A stretch of 64,000 nucleotides of DNA from Linyphia triangularis (lineage: Eukaryota; Arthropoda; Arachnida; Araneae; Linyphiidae). Below, piece after piece: positions 1 through 10,707 of the stretch. The translations under genes were made by a program, and so were the position numbers. Under the pieces are notes generated by a model. It was not told where the DNA came from. It saw only the letters and a list, made by a program, of their open reading frames with translations, and made no database searches. Positions within the stretch are counted from its first letter, which is position 1; every line of letters starts with the position of its first letter. The DNA is taken from the NCBI GenBank assembly GCA_963978545.1, contig OZ021722.1:107212442-107276441 (forward strand), given 5' to 3'.

Positions 1-256
1 TTATATTAGTAAGAATATTTGTTACAAATTTTATACATTTATTTTTAATAGTTTTTGAGTAAATGTTCCTTACGTATCCAAAATTGCTGTTTGGAGATAC
101 GGGCCGTTAAACTTTACATTACAAATTCATACACAACACTTTAAATAGATGAAAAGTACTTCTAATTTAGTGAGATTAAAACTTTTTGCATCGTCATGCT
201 CAAAATTGTATGTAGTTTTTTTACAATATTAATCTCAAAATTGATTTTTAACGTTC

Positions 257-1046
257 TTAAGAGAGTTGGTACCCACAATTTGTAAATAATTGATTTTGAA
301 TTTATTATTGTTTATCAAAATTTAAATTCTCTCCTTTAAAAAGATACCTCATTTGTAATGATACCTCAACTAGAAGTATTTTTAATAATTTTTTTGAAGA
401 CAAAATTAGTAACTATTAGTGTAAGTAAAGTTTTTCTTTAAATTGTGTTTTTCTCAAAACAACATTTTTCAATATTCATGTATCTTTTTCTCAGAAACTG
501 CTCTAACTATCTTCCTAAAATTTTTACCACATATTCCTTTTATGTATCTGTATATACTAAAGTGACATTTTGTTGTAATTTTTTAAAAAACATTTTTATT
601 TTGGCTATTTTTGGCAAAAAAAAAAAAAAAAAAAATGTGATTTTTAACAAATTTGAGTGACTTTCACGAAAATTCATTTAAAAGAAAAATGTAAATGAAT
701 TACTATCAAAAGCTAATTTCATAAGACTAACAAGTGCGTGTTGGTTGGTTGTATTCAGATTATCTGGCGCCGTCAGCAACACGAGGGCTATAATGCGCCG
801 AAACATTCGTCATTAGACAAGCCAACATACATTTACAAACACCCACGCCAACACGGGACTCGGAACCCGCAACCTCGCGGTCTAGAAGCTAGCACGCTAA
901 CCACTATACCGTTTGGTCGGCAACAAGTGCGTGTTAAATGCACTGAAAATAAATTTGGCTTCTATGTCAAACACTTTCTGAGAAAAAGGTACATGAAATA
1001 TGCCAAATGAACATTACTAGTACAGAGGGTACCAACTCTCTCTTAA
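257..1046. mobile_element. TTAA-flanked palindromic element, family 3, copy 1 (piggyBac-like MITE)
   Basis: The element is bounded by TTAA at 257-260 and 1043-1046. Its ends are inverted repeats: TTAAGAGAGTTGGTACC on the left and GGTACCAACTCTCTCTTAA on the right. The two internal arms are also rough reverse complements, for example the CTCAAAACAACATTTTTCA stretch. TTAA duplication is characteristic of piggyBac-type cut-and-paste transposition. No transposase is present, so it is non-autonomous. A SINE sits in its centre (743-921). A second copy starts at 53325. The superfamily call is inference; the boundaries are seen. Confidence 0.8.
743..921 (-). mobile_element. tRNA-derived SINE, family 1, copy 1
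   Basis: The insert is flanked by a perfect 14-bp target duplication AACAAGTGCGTGTT (729-742 and 922-935). On the minus strand it starts with a tRNA-like head: an A-box-like TAGTGGTTAGCG and a B-box-like GGTTCCGAGTCC, as in RNA polymerase III internal promoters. The tail ends in a GGTTG-type repeat (AACCAACC read on the minus strand). A second copy is at 42130-42308 with its own 14-bp duplication. The head is not a functional tRNA: it lacks a closed acceptor stem and is joined to an unrelated body. Confidence 0.9.
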
Positions 1047-1053
1047 TGGAAAT

Positions 1054-1306
1054 GAAATTATTATTCTTTTCTTGTATTTGATCTGAAATTATTATTCTTT
1101 TCTTGTATTTGATCTGAAATTATTATTCTTTTCTTGTATTTGATCTGAAATTATTATTCTTTTCTTGTATTTGATCTGAAATTATTCTTCTTTTCTTGTA
1201 TTTGATCTGAAATTATTATTCTTTTCTTGTATTTGATCTGAAATTATTATTCTTTTCTTGTATTTGATCTAAAATTATTATTCTTTTCTTGTATTTGATC
1301 TAAAAT
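1054..1306. repeat. 31-bp minisatellite, about 8 units
   Basis: The unit GAAATTATTATTCTTTTCTTG plus TATTTGATCT repeats about eight times with very few substitutions (one ATT to TTC variant; the last units have CTAAAA). It begins 8 bp after the right TTAA of the flanking element. There is no coding potential. Confidence 0.95.
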
Positions 1307-1310
1307 TAAA

Positions 1311-1880
1311 CTTTTTCTATTAGTATCACTGGACAACAATATTTTGAAAATTTCATGTATCGGATGTGAAAATACTTAATTCCTAATGATTTCGTTATGC
1401 TAAACACAAATATTACCATGGAATACTAGGTTTGGCTCTTGTTTCGGAGATGCAAGGGTTCCATGATATAATGCATTTAATGTTAAAATATCATTACGGT
1501 TTATTAAAAAACTTCTTGAGAAATCTTTACCTTTTTAAGAAAAATTAATTTATTACGCGAAAAAATGAGTATTACTTTACTTGAAATTTTCCCATGCAAA
1601 TATGAATTAATAAACAATGTAATAAAATAAACACTTCAAAAATAAAAACGAAGAGCGCAGTATGTAAAAAAGAAACACATATTATAGGGAAAGCAAGAAT
1701 TTTGTCTCCATATTTCTAATCCATTAGTCACACCACACAGAAAAGTATTATTATACGAATTAAGTACATGGAATATTAGTGGAGTTACTGTGTTGACATG
1801 AAAGTTAGTGGAGAATTTAATTTGGGCCTTTTACAGGGATTTACAAAAAAAATTCTGTTTATTTTGAGACTGTAGAAATT
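1311..1880. other. AT-rich spacer, nothing recognised
   Basis: No open frame of note, no inverted termini and no tandem structure were seen in this stretch. Confidence 0.6.
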
Positions 1881-1914
1881 TTGCTATACATGTTGTTGTT
1901 GTTTCTTATCCCAA

Positions 1915-1937
1915 CTGGTCTAGCGGAGCTAGACCAG
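1915..1937 (-). promoter_or_regulatory. Stop-codon hairpin in the LINE 3' end
   Basis: Perfect 10-bp stem with a 3-nt loop. The left arm CTGGTCTAGC and right arm GCTAGACCAG flank GGA (plus strand). The ORF2 stop codon (1929-1931) lies inside the arm. The sister copy at 31942-31962 has a different sequence but the same stem, loop size and stop position. This is likely an RNA element read by the LINE reverse transcriptase; the role is inference. Confidence 0.6.
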
Positions 1938-2144
1938 GTCCATGAGTCCACCCACCCTCAGGAAGTCGAAGAACAAGACTGGGTTGCGCAGGAAATCCTC
2001 TTTTTCAAAATGCATGCAGCTAAGGAGGTGAGCCGCTGCACCGGTGAAACACTTATTGCAAGTTGGATAGACCTTTCTTTTATGTTCATATCTCATACAC
2101 CTTAGGTGACTACTGATAAATCTTGCAGTCTGATCACCTCTATC
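1929..2144 (-). pseudogene. LINE ORF2 C-terminal zinc-knuckle fragment
   Basis: The minus-strand frame is open for 71 codons to a TAG at 1929-1931. It shows the Cys/His cluster typical of LINE C-termini downstream of RNase H: CNKCFTGAAAHLLSC, preceded by a DQTARFISSHLRC-like stretch and ending FLRVGGLMDLV. The same layout (CPKCQKEQASPQHILDC) occurs in the copy at 31955-32882. The 5' part was lost on insertion, so this is a dead-on-arrival fragment. The frame being intact suggests a fairly recent insertion. Confidence 0.85.
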
Positions 2145-2646
2145 TTGCTATACATTAACACTGTACACAGAGAAATTGGTCTTCCAAGATGTGTTTGACA
2201 CCGTGAACTGCAAGAAAACATAGCCTGCAGGTAAAATCATCTGAACTGCTCTACACATATATTTGTGCATTGTGACACAGTTGGTTAAAGCCATGGATAC
2301 GAAACAACCACCAGCTCTCACTTACTTCCAGATTAAGTGAAAACTTAATGAAGGGATTTTTGTGGGTTTTTAGATGAGATATATTTCCAAACATCCAAAA
2401 CTTTAAAGCATGTTGGACTGTGATGAAAAACAAATAGGGGATACCGTATGTGAAGTTTGTACAATTTTCCTTGGGGATAGAATTATTACGATATGCAATT
2501 CATCAACAATTTGCAAGTATCAACAATTTGGTTGTTTATTGATGTCCTTAAAGCAATGTTTCCTAGATTCTCACCAGGATTTATTTCCTTTTATTTGAGG
2601 GAATTACAGCGACAAAGCCGTTGGTGGACCCTACCACGATCTTTAT
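2145..2646. other. Spacer with short unrecognised frames
   Basis: Open frames of 60-67 codons occur on both strands here (2251-2433 minus, 2410-2598 plus). None shows a motif I recognise. Their lengths are what chance gives in AT-rich DNA. Confidence 0.5.
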
Positions 2647-3325
2647 TAGTCCGAGAGGCGACTGCAATTTTTGGATCCCATCGAGCATCATTCTGAATTA
2701 TTTATAGACATTGGAGAAAAGTGAGAAGATTACGAATCCACTGGTCTGCCGTGGCAAAAATGGCCGAAACTGATCAATAATCGACTTGGAATGAGTTGAA
2801 CTAAAATCCGATTGCCAAATATGTCATAACTTGCCAAAACTAGAACATACTTTTTCGTCTGGCAACCCACTGCATTTTGACTTTCAATGAGAAAAAGCGC
2901 AAACGATTTCTGATCTCTGGCTCGGAAAACTTGTACCTTTTAAAAGTAAACCAAATTGGCGACATCAGTTACGTCATCAGTGACGTATAGTTTATTGCCA
3001 ATTTGGCTCATTTGTGAAAGATGCAAGTAATCCACAGCCACACATCCGAATCGTCTGCAACCTTCTTAATTGAAAATTAAAGAGTGAGGGTTACCAAATA
3101 ATAATAATAACAATTAAAAAAAAAAAAGCTCATTATTTCGCAATTTATGGCGCATCTGGCAATTGGATCCGTTCAATTTATTAAAAGTCGATTTTTGACC
3201 AGTTTCGGCCATATTTGCCACGGCAGACCTGTGGATTCGTAATCTACTCATTTTTCTCCGATTTCTATAAAAAATTCAGAAAGATGTTCGATGGAGTCCA
3301 AAAACTGCAGTCGTCTCTCAGTCTG
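2647..3325. mobile_element. MITE-A copy 1 (long palindromic element)
   Basis: Terminal inverted repeats of the form TAGTCCGAGAGGCGACTGCA, with the whole roughly 670-bp body an imperfect palindrome. The left half contains GGCAAAAATGGCCGAAACTG and the right half its complement. Seven copies occur in the window. This copy has TAT on its left, but the right flank (after CAGTCTG) is changed, so its 3-bp duplication is not visible. Confidence 0.85.
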
Positions 3326-3589
3326 CTCTGGGACTGAGAAACGTTATTACGGATTGTGGTCTATGCTTTCTGACTGAAAGATTTTCAGAAATAATCCAGA
3401 AGCGGAGTGTAAGAGGAACATCAAATGAAATAATCAATCATAATTTTGTAAGACTGTACTTCATGCTGTCCACTTTTACTTCTTTATAAACTAGGCAAAG
3501 AAGTCACACAATGAATTCATTAATGTATTTTTTTTTATCTCTATTATACAAAGTAATACCTCATTATAACCAAGAACCAATTTCCTTTT

Positions 3590-4110
3590 TTTTAAATCCT
3601 TTATATTAACTACGATTTTGTGTGTATGTGTGTTTGTTGATGGCGGGCAAATCTGCGGAGGCCTAATTAACCCCCTTGCCTTTATCCAATCGGGCTGAAA
3701 CTTGGCAGATGGTTTTGGTGTCGATGACAATGTGTTCTATTAAATTTTGGCGGCTGTCACTGTCACTAAATGGCAGCTTTTACGGAATGCTAATAAACCA
3801 ACTTGCCGACATCCAGTCCCGCTGAAATGGCATTTAATCGATCATTGAAGAAACTCTCTCCTGTTGCCAAAATTGTTTTAATAAATAAATAATAAAATCG
3901 TTTTAATCAGGATATATAAAAGATATCTGAATTTGAATACATACATTCACATCCATTTTAAGTCAATAAATTTTGAAAAGTAGTTTACCGCATATTTAGC
4001 TGATAAAGATGTCTTTAATATTTAAAATTAGATGCAAATAACAAGCATAAAAATTGATAATGCATAAAAGGGACTTATATTAAAAACTTTCTTTTTATGG
4101 GTTATATTTT
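3590..4110 (+). repeat. Dispersed repeat D1, copy 1
   Basis: Aligns by eye with 29715-30560: shared landmarks are AATCCTTTA-ATTAAC, ATTTTGTGTGTG, CAACTTGCCG-CATCCAGT, ATTGTTTTAATAAATAAATA and ACATTCACATYCATTTT. This copy has only a short AATAAATAAATAATAAAAT stretch where the other carries about 300 bp of AAAT-type repeat. The nature of the family is not known to me. Confidence 0.7.
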
Positions 4111-5404
4111 TTATTGCGATATTCGTGTTTAGCAGGTTGAATTCATAAATATTTTGACACTTTCATTCAAAATACAATTTCATTGTTGGTCAGTGTATTT
4201 TAACTAAATTTATATATTTCTATATGATGTCAGTACATTATATTAAATTCACGGTAATTATATTAAAACGTTAGGAAATGTGCATGACTTATTTGAAAAG
4301 AATACTAAAAGTTATCGAAATTGCTTTTGCGCTGAATAATCCTCAATTCAAGACTAAATGTAAGGATAAAATTAATTATCTATCCAGCTTTATAAAAGCA
4401 AAAATACAAGAAGTATTCAGGTGTGATTAATGAATTTATTACAAGAATACCTCTCTGTTTACATTAATGATATAAACAAGAAAATCACTCCATTTTATGA
4501 TACATATAAAAAAAAAATTAGCGTTATATTTCTGGTATTATATATTTATATTATAATGTCCTTAAAGGTTACCAAAGTGAAGGAATTATACAGACAAGAG
4601 AGTGTTTATTTTATCCCTATATTAGATCTAAATATCAAGGTTTATGCATTGTGAAAAATATGTTTACCTGAGAGTATTATCCAAGATCAGTTGCTATTCC
4701 AAATGCTTGTCCTAGGAATAGATGATTCTATAGATGCTTGCATCTTCTATTTATACTCGATACAAACATCTGTAATTACTAATGAAGGCGTGACCCTAGT
4801 GACGTAATAGTAATGGCGGCTACCAGCATGTTTGTATCAAATAGAGAAATGTAATAAAATAAAAAGGTCAGAAATCCTTTTAGCCTATAAAATATCAATG
4901 CATCTGCTGTAATTAAGATATGTGTATTATAATGAGTTATGTATTATTAATGAAAACTCCCGTAGCAATGCTAAAGAGGAAATGCAATTGGAGTCATTAA
5001 AGCCTTATGCTTAAGGTTCGATCACCTCTATCAAGCTACTGTATTATTAGACAACGAAAAAATTGTACTTCAGGTCCTGGAAATTAGTACTTTAATTAAT
5101 CAATGCTTCGTAGAAATTTTTCTTTACACACATATTTTGGAAGTTTAATAAGAACGTTAGAGTAAGAATAGAAGTATATTTGATTAAGAGGGTTCAGTTG
5201 GTTAAAAATTTTAAAATTTTTGATTTCGTGATTTTTGCATATCTTTCAAACTATTCTGCTTCTTTTAAGATATAGTTTTAGCTTGTACTGTTTCTTGTTC
5301 CGGAGAAACGTTAGTTTTAAAATGCTTAAACGCACGTTTGCCGTGCTACAATTTCGCATAAAAAGGCATGTATCTCAAAATGTCAATTTTCAAACTGCTA
5401 TGTA

Positions 5405-5445
<41 letters not shown>

Positions 5446-5451
5446 CATCTA
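4111..5451. other. AT-rich spacer, nothing recognised
   Basis: Contains an A-run of about 29 at 5413-5441 directly before MITE-B copy 1. Frames at 4430-4654 and 5235-5510 show no known motif. Confidence 0.5.
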
Positions 5452-5685
5452 TACTAAACTTCAACTTAACTAGACATCACTTGGACGATAGATCGTCACA
5501 GTGCTCGTAGGTATTTAATCCATTTTGGCGGCGTGAAAGCATAATGTTCGCCAAACCACAACAGAACAAAAGGCTATAAGGTTTGGCGAGAATTATGTCT
5601 TCACTCCGCCAAAATGGATTAAATACCTATGAGCACTGTGACGATCTATCGTCCAAGTGATGTCTAGTTAAGTTGATGTTTAGTA
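5452..5685. mobile_element. MITE-B copy 1 (near-perfect fold-back)
   Basis: The two arms of about 105 bp are almost identical reverse complements (TACTAAACTTCAACTTAACT on one end, its complement on the other), separated by a short centre. TA lies on both sides (5450-5451, 5686-5687). It is non-coding. Copy 2 at 11701-11941 lies in a context that proves the TA duplication. A Tc1/mariner-type MITE is the likely class. Confidence 0.85.
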
Positions 5686-6605
5686 TAGCTTCTTTATGAA
5701 AATTTTACGCTATATTTTCCATGTATCAAACATTAATCTGAAGACAACGTTTTAAAAAAATGTTAATTCTTTATTTTTTTAAAAAAAATATTTTGCCTTA
5801 AAAATATGTGATTCTCAAAGATTTTTAAAAACCAAGTTAAAATATTCTCTTAATGTTAACCACAAATTAAAAAAGAAGATTGATATAATATTCAGGAAAA
5901 ATTTCAAAAGTATCCGTTTATTTGTAATTTAGAAAAGGTTCATAGAAAATTGGCTTTTTAACGTTATTGATATAGGGCCCCTTTCAAATATTTGTGTTTA
6001 ATGTGTTCCGAGCTAGCACAGCGGTATTGTCCAATGTCGGGTTGTGGGAAGATTGGCCGGTTCATGCCAAATCATGAGCATATTTCCAAAACACAATTTT
6101 TTGTTTGTTAAATAAACATGTAAAAACCCTCACAAAACATATTTTTTTACAGTTTTCTTATAATACTATATTGCAATTTTAAAACTCTGCAACAACATTG
6201 CGAAAATTTCAATATATTTTACTCAGCACTGGTTGATATTGACCAAGATCCGCACCAACGGCTAATCTGTACAGATTCGCATCGGGATTGGATAGTGTCG
6301 AGCCGATGTTGGTCAGAAAATATGTTCTACTGGAATAATAGAATCTCAGCATTCAGAGTGTAATTTTTTCGTGCCATTAAAAAATAACGCATTTACTCGT
6401 ATAACCTATAAATAACGCATTCATTATTAAAAGCTGGATATCGCATTCTTCAAAAGTTATAGTTTTCACTATAATTGGGCAAATTTGTGAGCATATTTAG
6501 GGGGACAATCAGAGAACTATATATGAAATAAAAAATAAAATTTTCAAAAACTACTGAGTTCAAAAATGTTATGCACATTTTAAAAGTAGCAACGGCTTTT
6601 CCGAT
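5686..6605. other. AT-rich spacer with a possible tRNA-like relic
   Basis: Mostly featureless. At 6014-6068 there is an A-box-like TAGCACAGCGG followed 45 bp later by a B-box-like GGTTCATGCC, which could be an old SINE head. No target duplication was found, so this is a weak call. Confidence 0.3.
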
Positions 6606-6677
6606 TTAGTTGATGACATGTTCGATATGCTTGCCGTCAATGATTATGATGTTGCGCAGACGAATAGCAAAATTCTG
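6606..6677 (-). pseudogene. Tc1/mariner transposase C-terminal fragment
   Basis: On the minus strand 23 codons end with IIIIDGKHIEHVIN and a TAA at 6606-6608. The DGKHIEHxxN ending is a common C-terminus of IS630/Tc1/mariner transposases. The rest of the gene is missing. Upstream of it (higher coordinates) the sequence turns directly into the 26-bp minisatellite. Confidence 0.55.
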
Positions 6678-7557
6678 TAAGACTCGTTACTAGCAAAAAT
6701 CTGTAAAACTCGTTATTAACAAAGTTCTGTATAATTCTTCACTAGCAAAATTCTGTAAAATTTGTTAAGAGCAAAAATCTGTAAAACTCGTCACTAGCAA
6801 AATTCTGTAAAACTCGTTACTAGCAAAATTCAATAAACCCCGTTACTAGCAAAGTTCTGTAAAACTTGGCACTAGCAAAATTCCGTAAAACTCGTTACTA
6901 GCAAAATTCCGTAAAACTAGTTACTAGCAAAATTCTGTAAAACTCGTTACTAGCAAAATTCAATAAACCTCGTTACTAGAAAAGTTCTGTAAAACTTGGC
7001 ACTAGCAAAATTCCGTAAAACTAGTTACTAGCAAAATTCTGTAAAACTCGTTACTAGCAAAATTCAATAAACCTCGTTACTAGCAAAGTTCTGTAAAACT
7101 AATTAGGGGTCCCGATAGCCTAGGCGGTAGAGTATCGAGCTCGTAACCGGAGGGTTGCGGGTTCTGTCATCGGTCCGCCAAATATCGGTGTGTACCTAAT
7201 GGGGGCTGGTGCACAATAAATCTGTCGTGGCCTCAATGTCCTCTCGTTGGTGTGGTGGGGTCGGAGAGAGGGGTTTACACTAGAATATTTCGATCTCGTA
7301 TTCTTCTAGATGCTCAAAATTACGAGACGTATTTGGCTGTGTTAAGCACTTTATAAGTGGCAGAAATAGACAGTCGGTGACAAAACAAATCAAATCAAAT
7401 CAAAACTAATTACTAGCAAAATTCAATAAACCTCGTTACTAGCAAAGCTGTAAAACTTGGCAAAACTTGTTCTGTAAAACTTGGCACTAGAAAAATTCCG
7501 TAAAACTAGTTACTAGCAAAATTCCGTAAAACTAGTTACTAGAAAAATTCTGTAAAA
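6667..7557. repeat. 26-bp minisatellite, interrupted by a SINE
   Basis: The unit is about GTTACTAGCAAAATTCTG plus TAAAACTC, with frequent variants (CAATAAACC, TCCGTAAAACTA). Roughly 22 units are present. It is split at 7106-7401 by SINE family 2. The first units overlap the transposase fragment at 6606-6677. Confidence 0.9.
7106..7401 (+). mobile_element. tRNA-derived SINE, family 2
   Basis: The perfect 11-bp target duplication AAAACTAATTA flanks it (7095-7105, 7402-7412). The 5' head is tRNA-like: GATAGCCTAGGCGGTAGAG (A-box region) and GGGTTGCGGGTTCTGTCATC (degraded B-box region). The 3' tail is AATCA repeats. It is unrelated to family 1 in body and tail. Confidence 0.88.
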
Positions 7558-8600
7558 CATGTTGCCAGTTGTTCCAAATTTTGAATCAAATTTTTATTTG
7601 CTATAACGCTTGGACAGATTGTTTTCAGCTTCTACTTTTGGTCTCAAATTTTCTTTGAGTTGCAATCGGGCTGCTATTGCTCGAATAGTACGATCAATAT
7701 ACGCTCAGAAACGCTGTATTTTTTAAAGTAACAACAACACAAAAGAAAAAAAAAAGAAAAAAAAAAGCATGCCCTTCTTTAAACCGCTAAGTAGTTTTAA
7801 CTGAATCTCGCCAACAGTTTCAAAATGTATTAAGTTTTTTTTTTTATATACCTCAATAATTGTTGCTCTATATATGTTGGTTTTTGAAAGTAAGTTATAA
7901 ATTCAACGTACTCTTTCTCGATTAATCACTTTCTTCATTTTAGCTTCTGGAAGTCTCTCATTATCAGTAATGTAGTTTTAATTAATCAATAATAGAAATA
8001 ATTTATTTCAACTTGTAATTTTTTTTTATTTCTAAAACCACATACATTTTTATAATTATTATTGAACAAATAAGGCATTTCAATAAAAATCCATTAAATG
8101 AAAATTTTTAACTTACTAACTGTATTTAGAAAATTGCAAAAAACCCCCCCCCAAAAAAACCACACCAGTTGCCAAAGTTACCAAAAAGCAAATTGGTTCA
8201 GCAAAGGCGAGAAAACAGCTCTAATGATTTTAATCAAAATCACTGTGGCCGATTAATGTTGGCCTTTCAATGTGTTCTAAATATCATTACCTCTAAAATT
8301 CACGTAAAAATTCGACAAAGGAATTAACAGATGAGAAGCGAATGCCTTCATAACGGAGGATATCTTTACAGTTGACCATTGACCATTGTTTCTTCTTTGT
8401 TGTAAACTTATTTTTAAATCGTATTAAGTGTCCATTAATAAAGAAAGGCCCTTTTCCAGGGTCTATTTTAGTTTAAAAAAATGATTGAAATAGCTGTTAA
8501 AAGTCGCTTGTGCTATTTAGAAGCTATTTTCAAGGAAAAAACATCGCGTGAAAAATATGATGGTAGAGAAACTTAAATACAATATTTGCAATATTTACTT
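7558..8600. other. AT-rich spacer, nothing recognised
   Basis: Homopolymer-rich; includes a C-run at about 8145-8152. No coding or terminal-repeat signal was seen. Confidence 0.5.
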
Positions 8601-9338
8601 TTAAGCAGCCATGGGGCACGTTTGCCAAAATTCTTTAGTTTTGCTTAGAATAAAATAAAATTTGGCACAAACATAGATGATACGACTTATAAGACAACAA
8701 CAAATTTTGAGCAGATAATATAAAATAGATTGTAAGTAATTGAAAAATATGCATTAAAATAATGCGAAATTTTTAACTTTTTTAAACTGCTCCTCGCGAT
8801 ACAATATTTTAAAGAATATGAAAAAAAAAAAAAAATTGAAGTTGTTTATCAATATATTAAAAACATTTTCATACATGCTTTTATCTTTAGGTGCTATAGT
8901 TTAACAGAAATAAAATTTCAAACATGGTGTGAGTGATTTTTCCTTACAAAAATGCATATATCACCAAATTGTCAACATGGAAAAAATAGAATAAATTATG
9001 TGACATAAAAAAAGCAGTTGTGCATCTCTTTATAGTACGTTAAAAATTATTTCTACAAAAAAAAATTAGGTGGATTTTTCAAAACATGAATCGCAAAGAG
9101 CTTTTTGATGATACATAAAATGTGAAAAAAGGGAAGCTGAGAGAAAAATGCATTTTTAATTTTCGCCAACAAGTGTGCAATAAGTTAAAATAAAGATTTT
9201 ACCACTTAAAAGCATTGAATTTTAAAAATTCAAACGCAAAATTAAAGCTAGCTACGTCAGCAATTTTTATAGAATGTAAACAAAAAATTTTTTTTTTTGG
9301 TGATATTTATGTAGTTTCAGAGTCCCATGTCCCCTTAA
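8601..9338 (+). mobile_element. TTAA element, family 1, copy 1
   Basis: Starts TTAAGCAGCCATGGGGCACG (a mutated form of TTAAGGGGACATGGGACACT) and ends GTCCCATGTCCCCTTAA at 9338. The body matches 50676-51392. It shares its right TTAA (9335-9338) with an inverted second copy. A piggyBac-like non-autonomous element is inferred from the TTAA site. Confidence 0.85.
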
Positions 9339-10061
9339 GGGGACATCGGACACTGAAATCACCAAAAATGACGTTTTTTGTTTTCATTCTATAAAAATTG
9401 CTTATGCCACTAGCTTTAATTTCGCGTTTGAATTTTTGAAATCCGATGATTTTAAGTGGTAAAATCTTTATTTTAACTTACTATTTTAACGCATCGCACA
9501 CTTGTTGGCAAAGGCTAAAAATGCGTTTTTCTCAGCTTTGCTTTTTCCCATTTTACTTATGTTCGAAAAGCTCCTTGCGATTCATTTTTTGATAAATCCA
9601 CCTAATTTTTTTGTATTAATAATTTTTAATGTACTATAAAGAAATTTACACATGCTTTTTTATGTCACATAATTTTTTATATTTTTTTTCATGTTGGGAA
9701 TTTGAAGTATGTGCATTTTTTAATGAGAAATCACTGGCACCAAGTTTGAAATTTTATTTCTGTTCAACTATTGCACCTAAAGATAAAAGCATGTTTGAAA
9801 ATGTTTATAATATATTGATAAACAACTTCAAATTTTTCTTTCATGTTCGTCAAAATATTGTGTCGCGAGGAGCATTTTGAAAAAAATTAAAATTTCGTGT
9901 TATTTTAATGCATTTTTCTCAATAATTTACTATCTATTTTATATTATCTGCTCAAATTGTGTTGTTTTGTTTAAAGTCACATCTTCTATGTTTATGCCAA
10001 ATTTTATTTAATTCTTGGCAAAACTAAAGAATTTTGGCAAAAGTGTCCCATGTCCCCTTAA
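9335..10061 (-). mobile_element. TTAA element, family 1, copy 2 (inverted)
   Basis: Reverse orientation relative to copy 1, joined to it by the single TTAA 9335-9338 and ending TGTCCCCTTAA at 10061. The body contains the motif GCTCCTTGCGATTCA near 9570, which recurs in other TTAA families. The frame at 9629-9880 is spurious; the same frame appears in the copy at 50857-51099 because the element is repeated. Confidence 0.85.
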
Positions 10062-10544
10062 ACATTTGCCACAACGTTTATTGTATTTAAAAAAGTGACT
10101 ACTTATCTTTTAAAAGAATTGGTGGCTGCTTTTCCGAGTTGATACGAATGCGAGCATTATCAATAATTTCTGGTCTGAAGAATTCACTACAAACACGATA
10201 ACATTTTTCTCAAGAAAAATTATTTTACTGTCATAATTATTATTATTTTGACTGCTTTCTAGGTGATGACCATCTGGTGGTGAAACCCCATAGCACTGAA
10301 GTGAAGTAAATCAGTTGCCCTGCCATTTTGGAGGAGAAATATAACTGAGAAAAACGTACTGTTTTTGTACGATTTTCATTTCATACTTAGTTTGTGAAAC
10401 ATTACAAACATATTTTCCCACCTCCATCACAGTTGTTTTTGAAAATAAATACCCTTTTGTAAAGAATAGAAAGCGTAACATGAATAATAAAGTACCTTTG
10501 AAAAAGTATTTTCAAATATTTTAAATGAATTGGACTAGAATATA
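10062..10544. other. Spacer, nothing recognised
   Basis: No tandem structure, inverted termini or recognisable coding fragment. Confidence 0.5.
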
Positions 10545-10707
10545 GGGTGTCTATAAAAGGCTGGACACATTTTGATGTTGAATAATTCTTAAAATAATGA
10601 TGATATAAACAAACTTATGGCCTTTATACATAGAATAACTCATATATTTTTATTTATAGTGAACGTTGCCATAGAAAATTTCCTTTTCCTATTTGAATAT
10701 AATTCCT

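Larger units (their letters stand above)
1892..2144 (-). mobile_element. 5'-truncated LINE, family L1s, copy 1
   Basis: The insert is flanked by an 11-bp target duplication TTGCTATACAT (1881-1891 and 2145-2155), as produced by target-primed reverse transcription. Read on the minus strand it holds the last 71 codons of an ORF2-type protein, a stop codon inside a perfect hairpin, then the end GGGATAAGAAACAACAACAAC. The (AAC)n tail replaces poly-A. A longer copy of the same or a sister family is at 31818-32913. Confidence 0.88.

Noticed and set aside
743..935. True tRNA gene
   Set aside because: The tRNA-like head lacks proper stems, is joined to a SINE body and has a target duplication.
9629..9880. 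83-codon frame repeated at 50857-51099
   Set aside because: Falls in TTAA family 1; similarity is element copy identity, and the other two copies break the frame.
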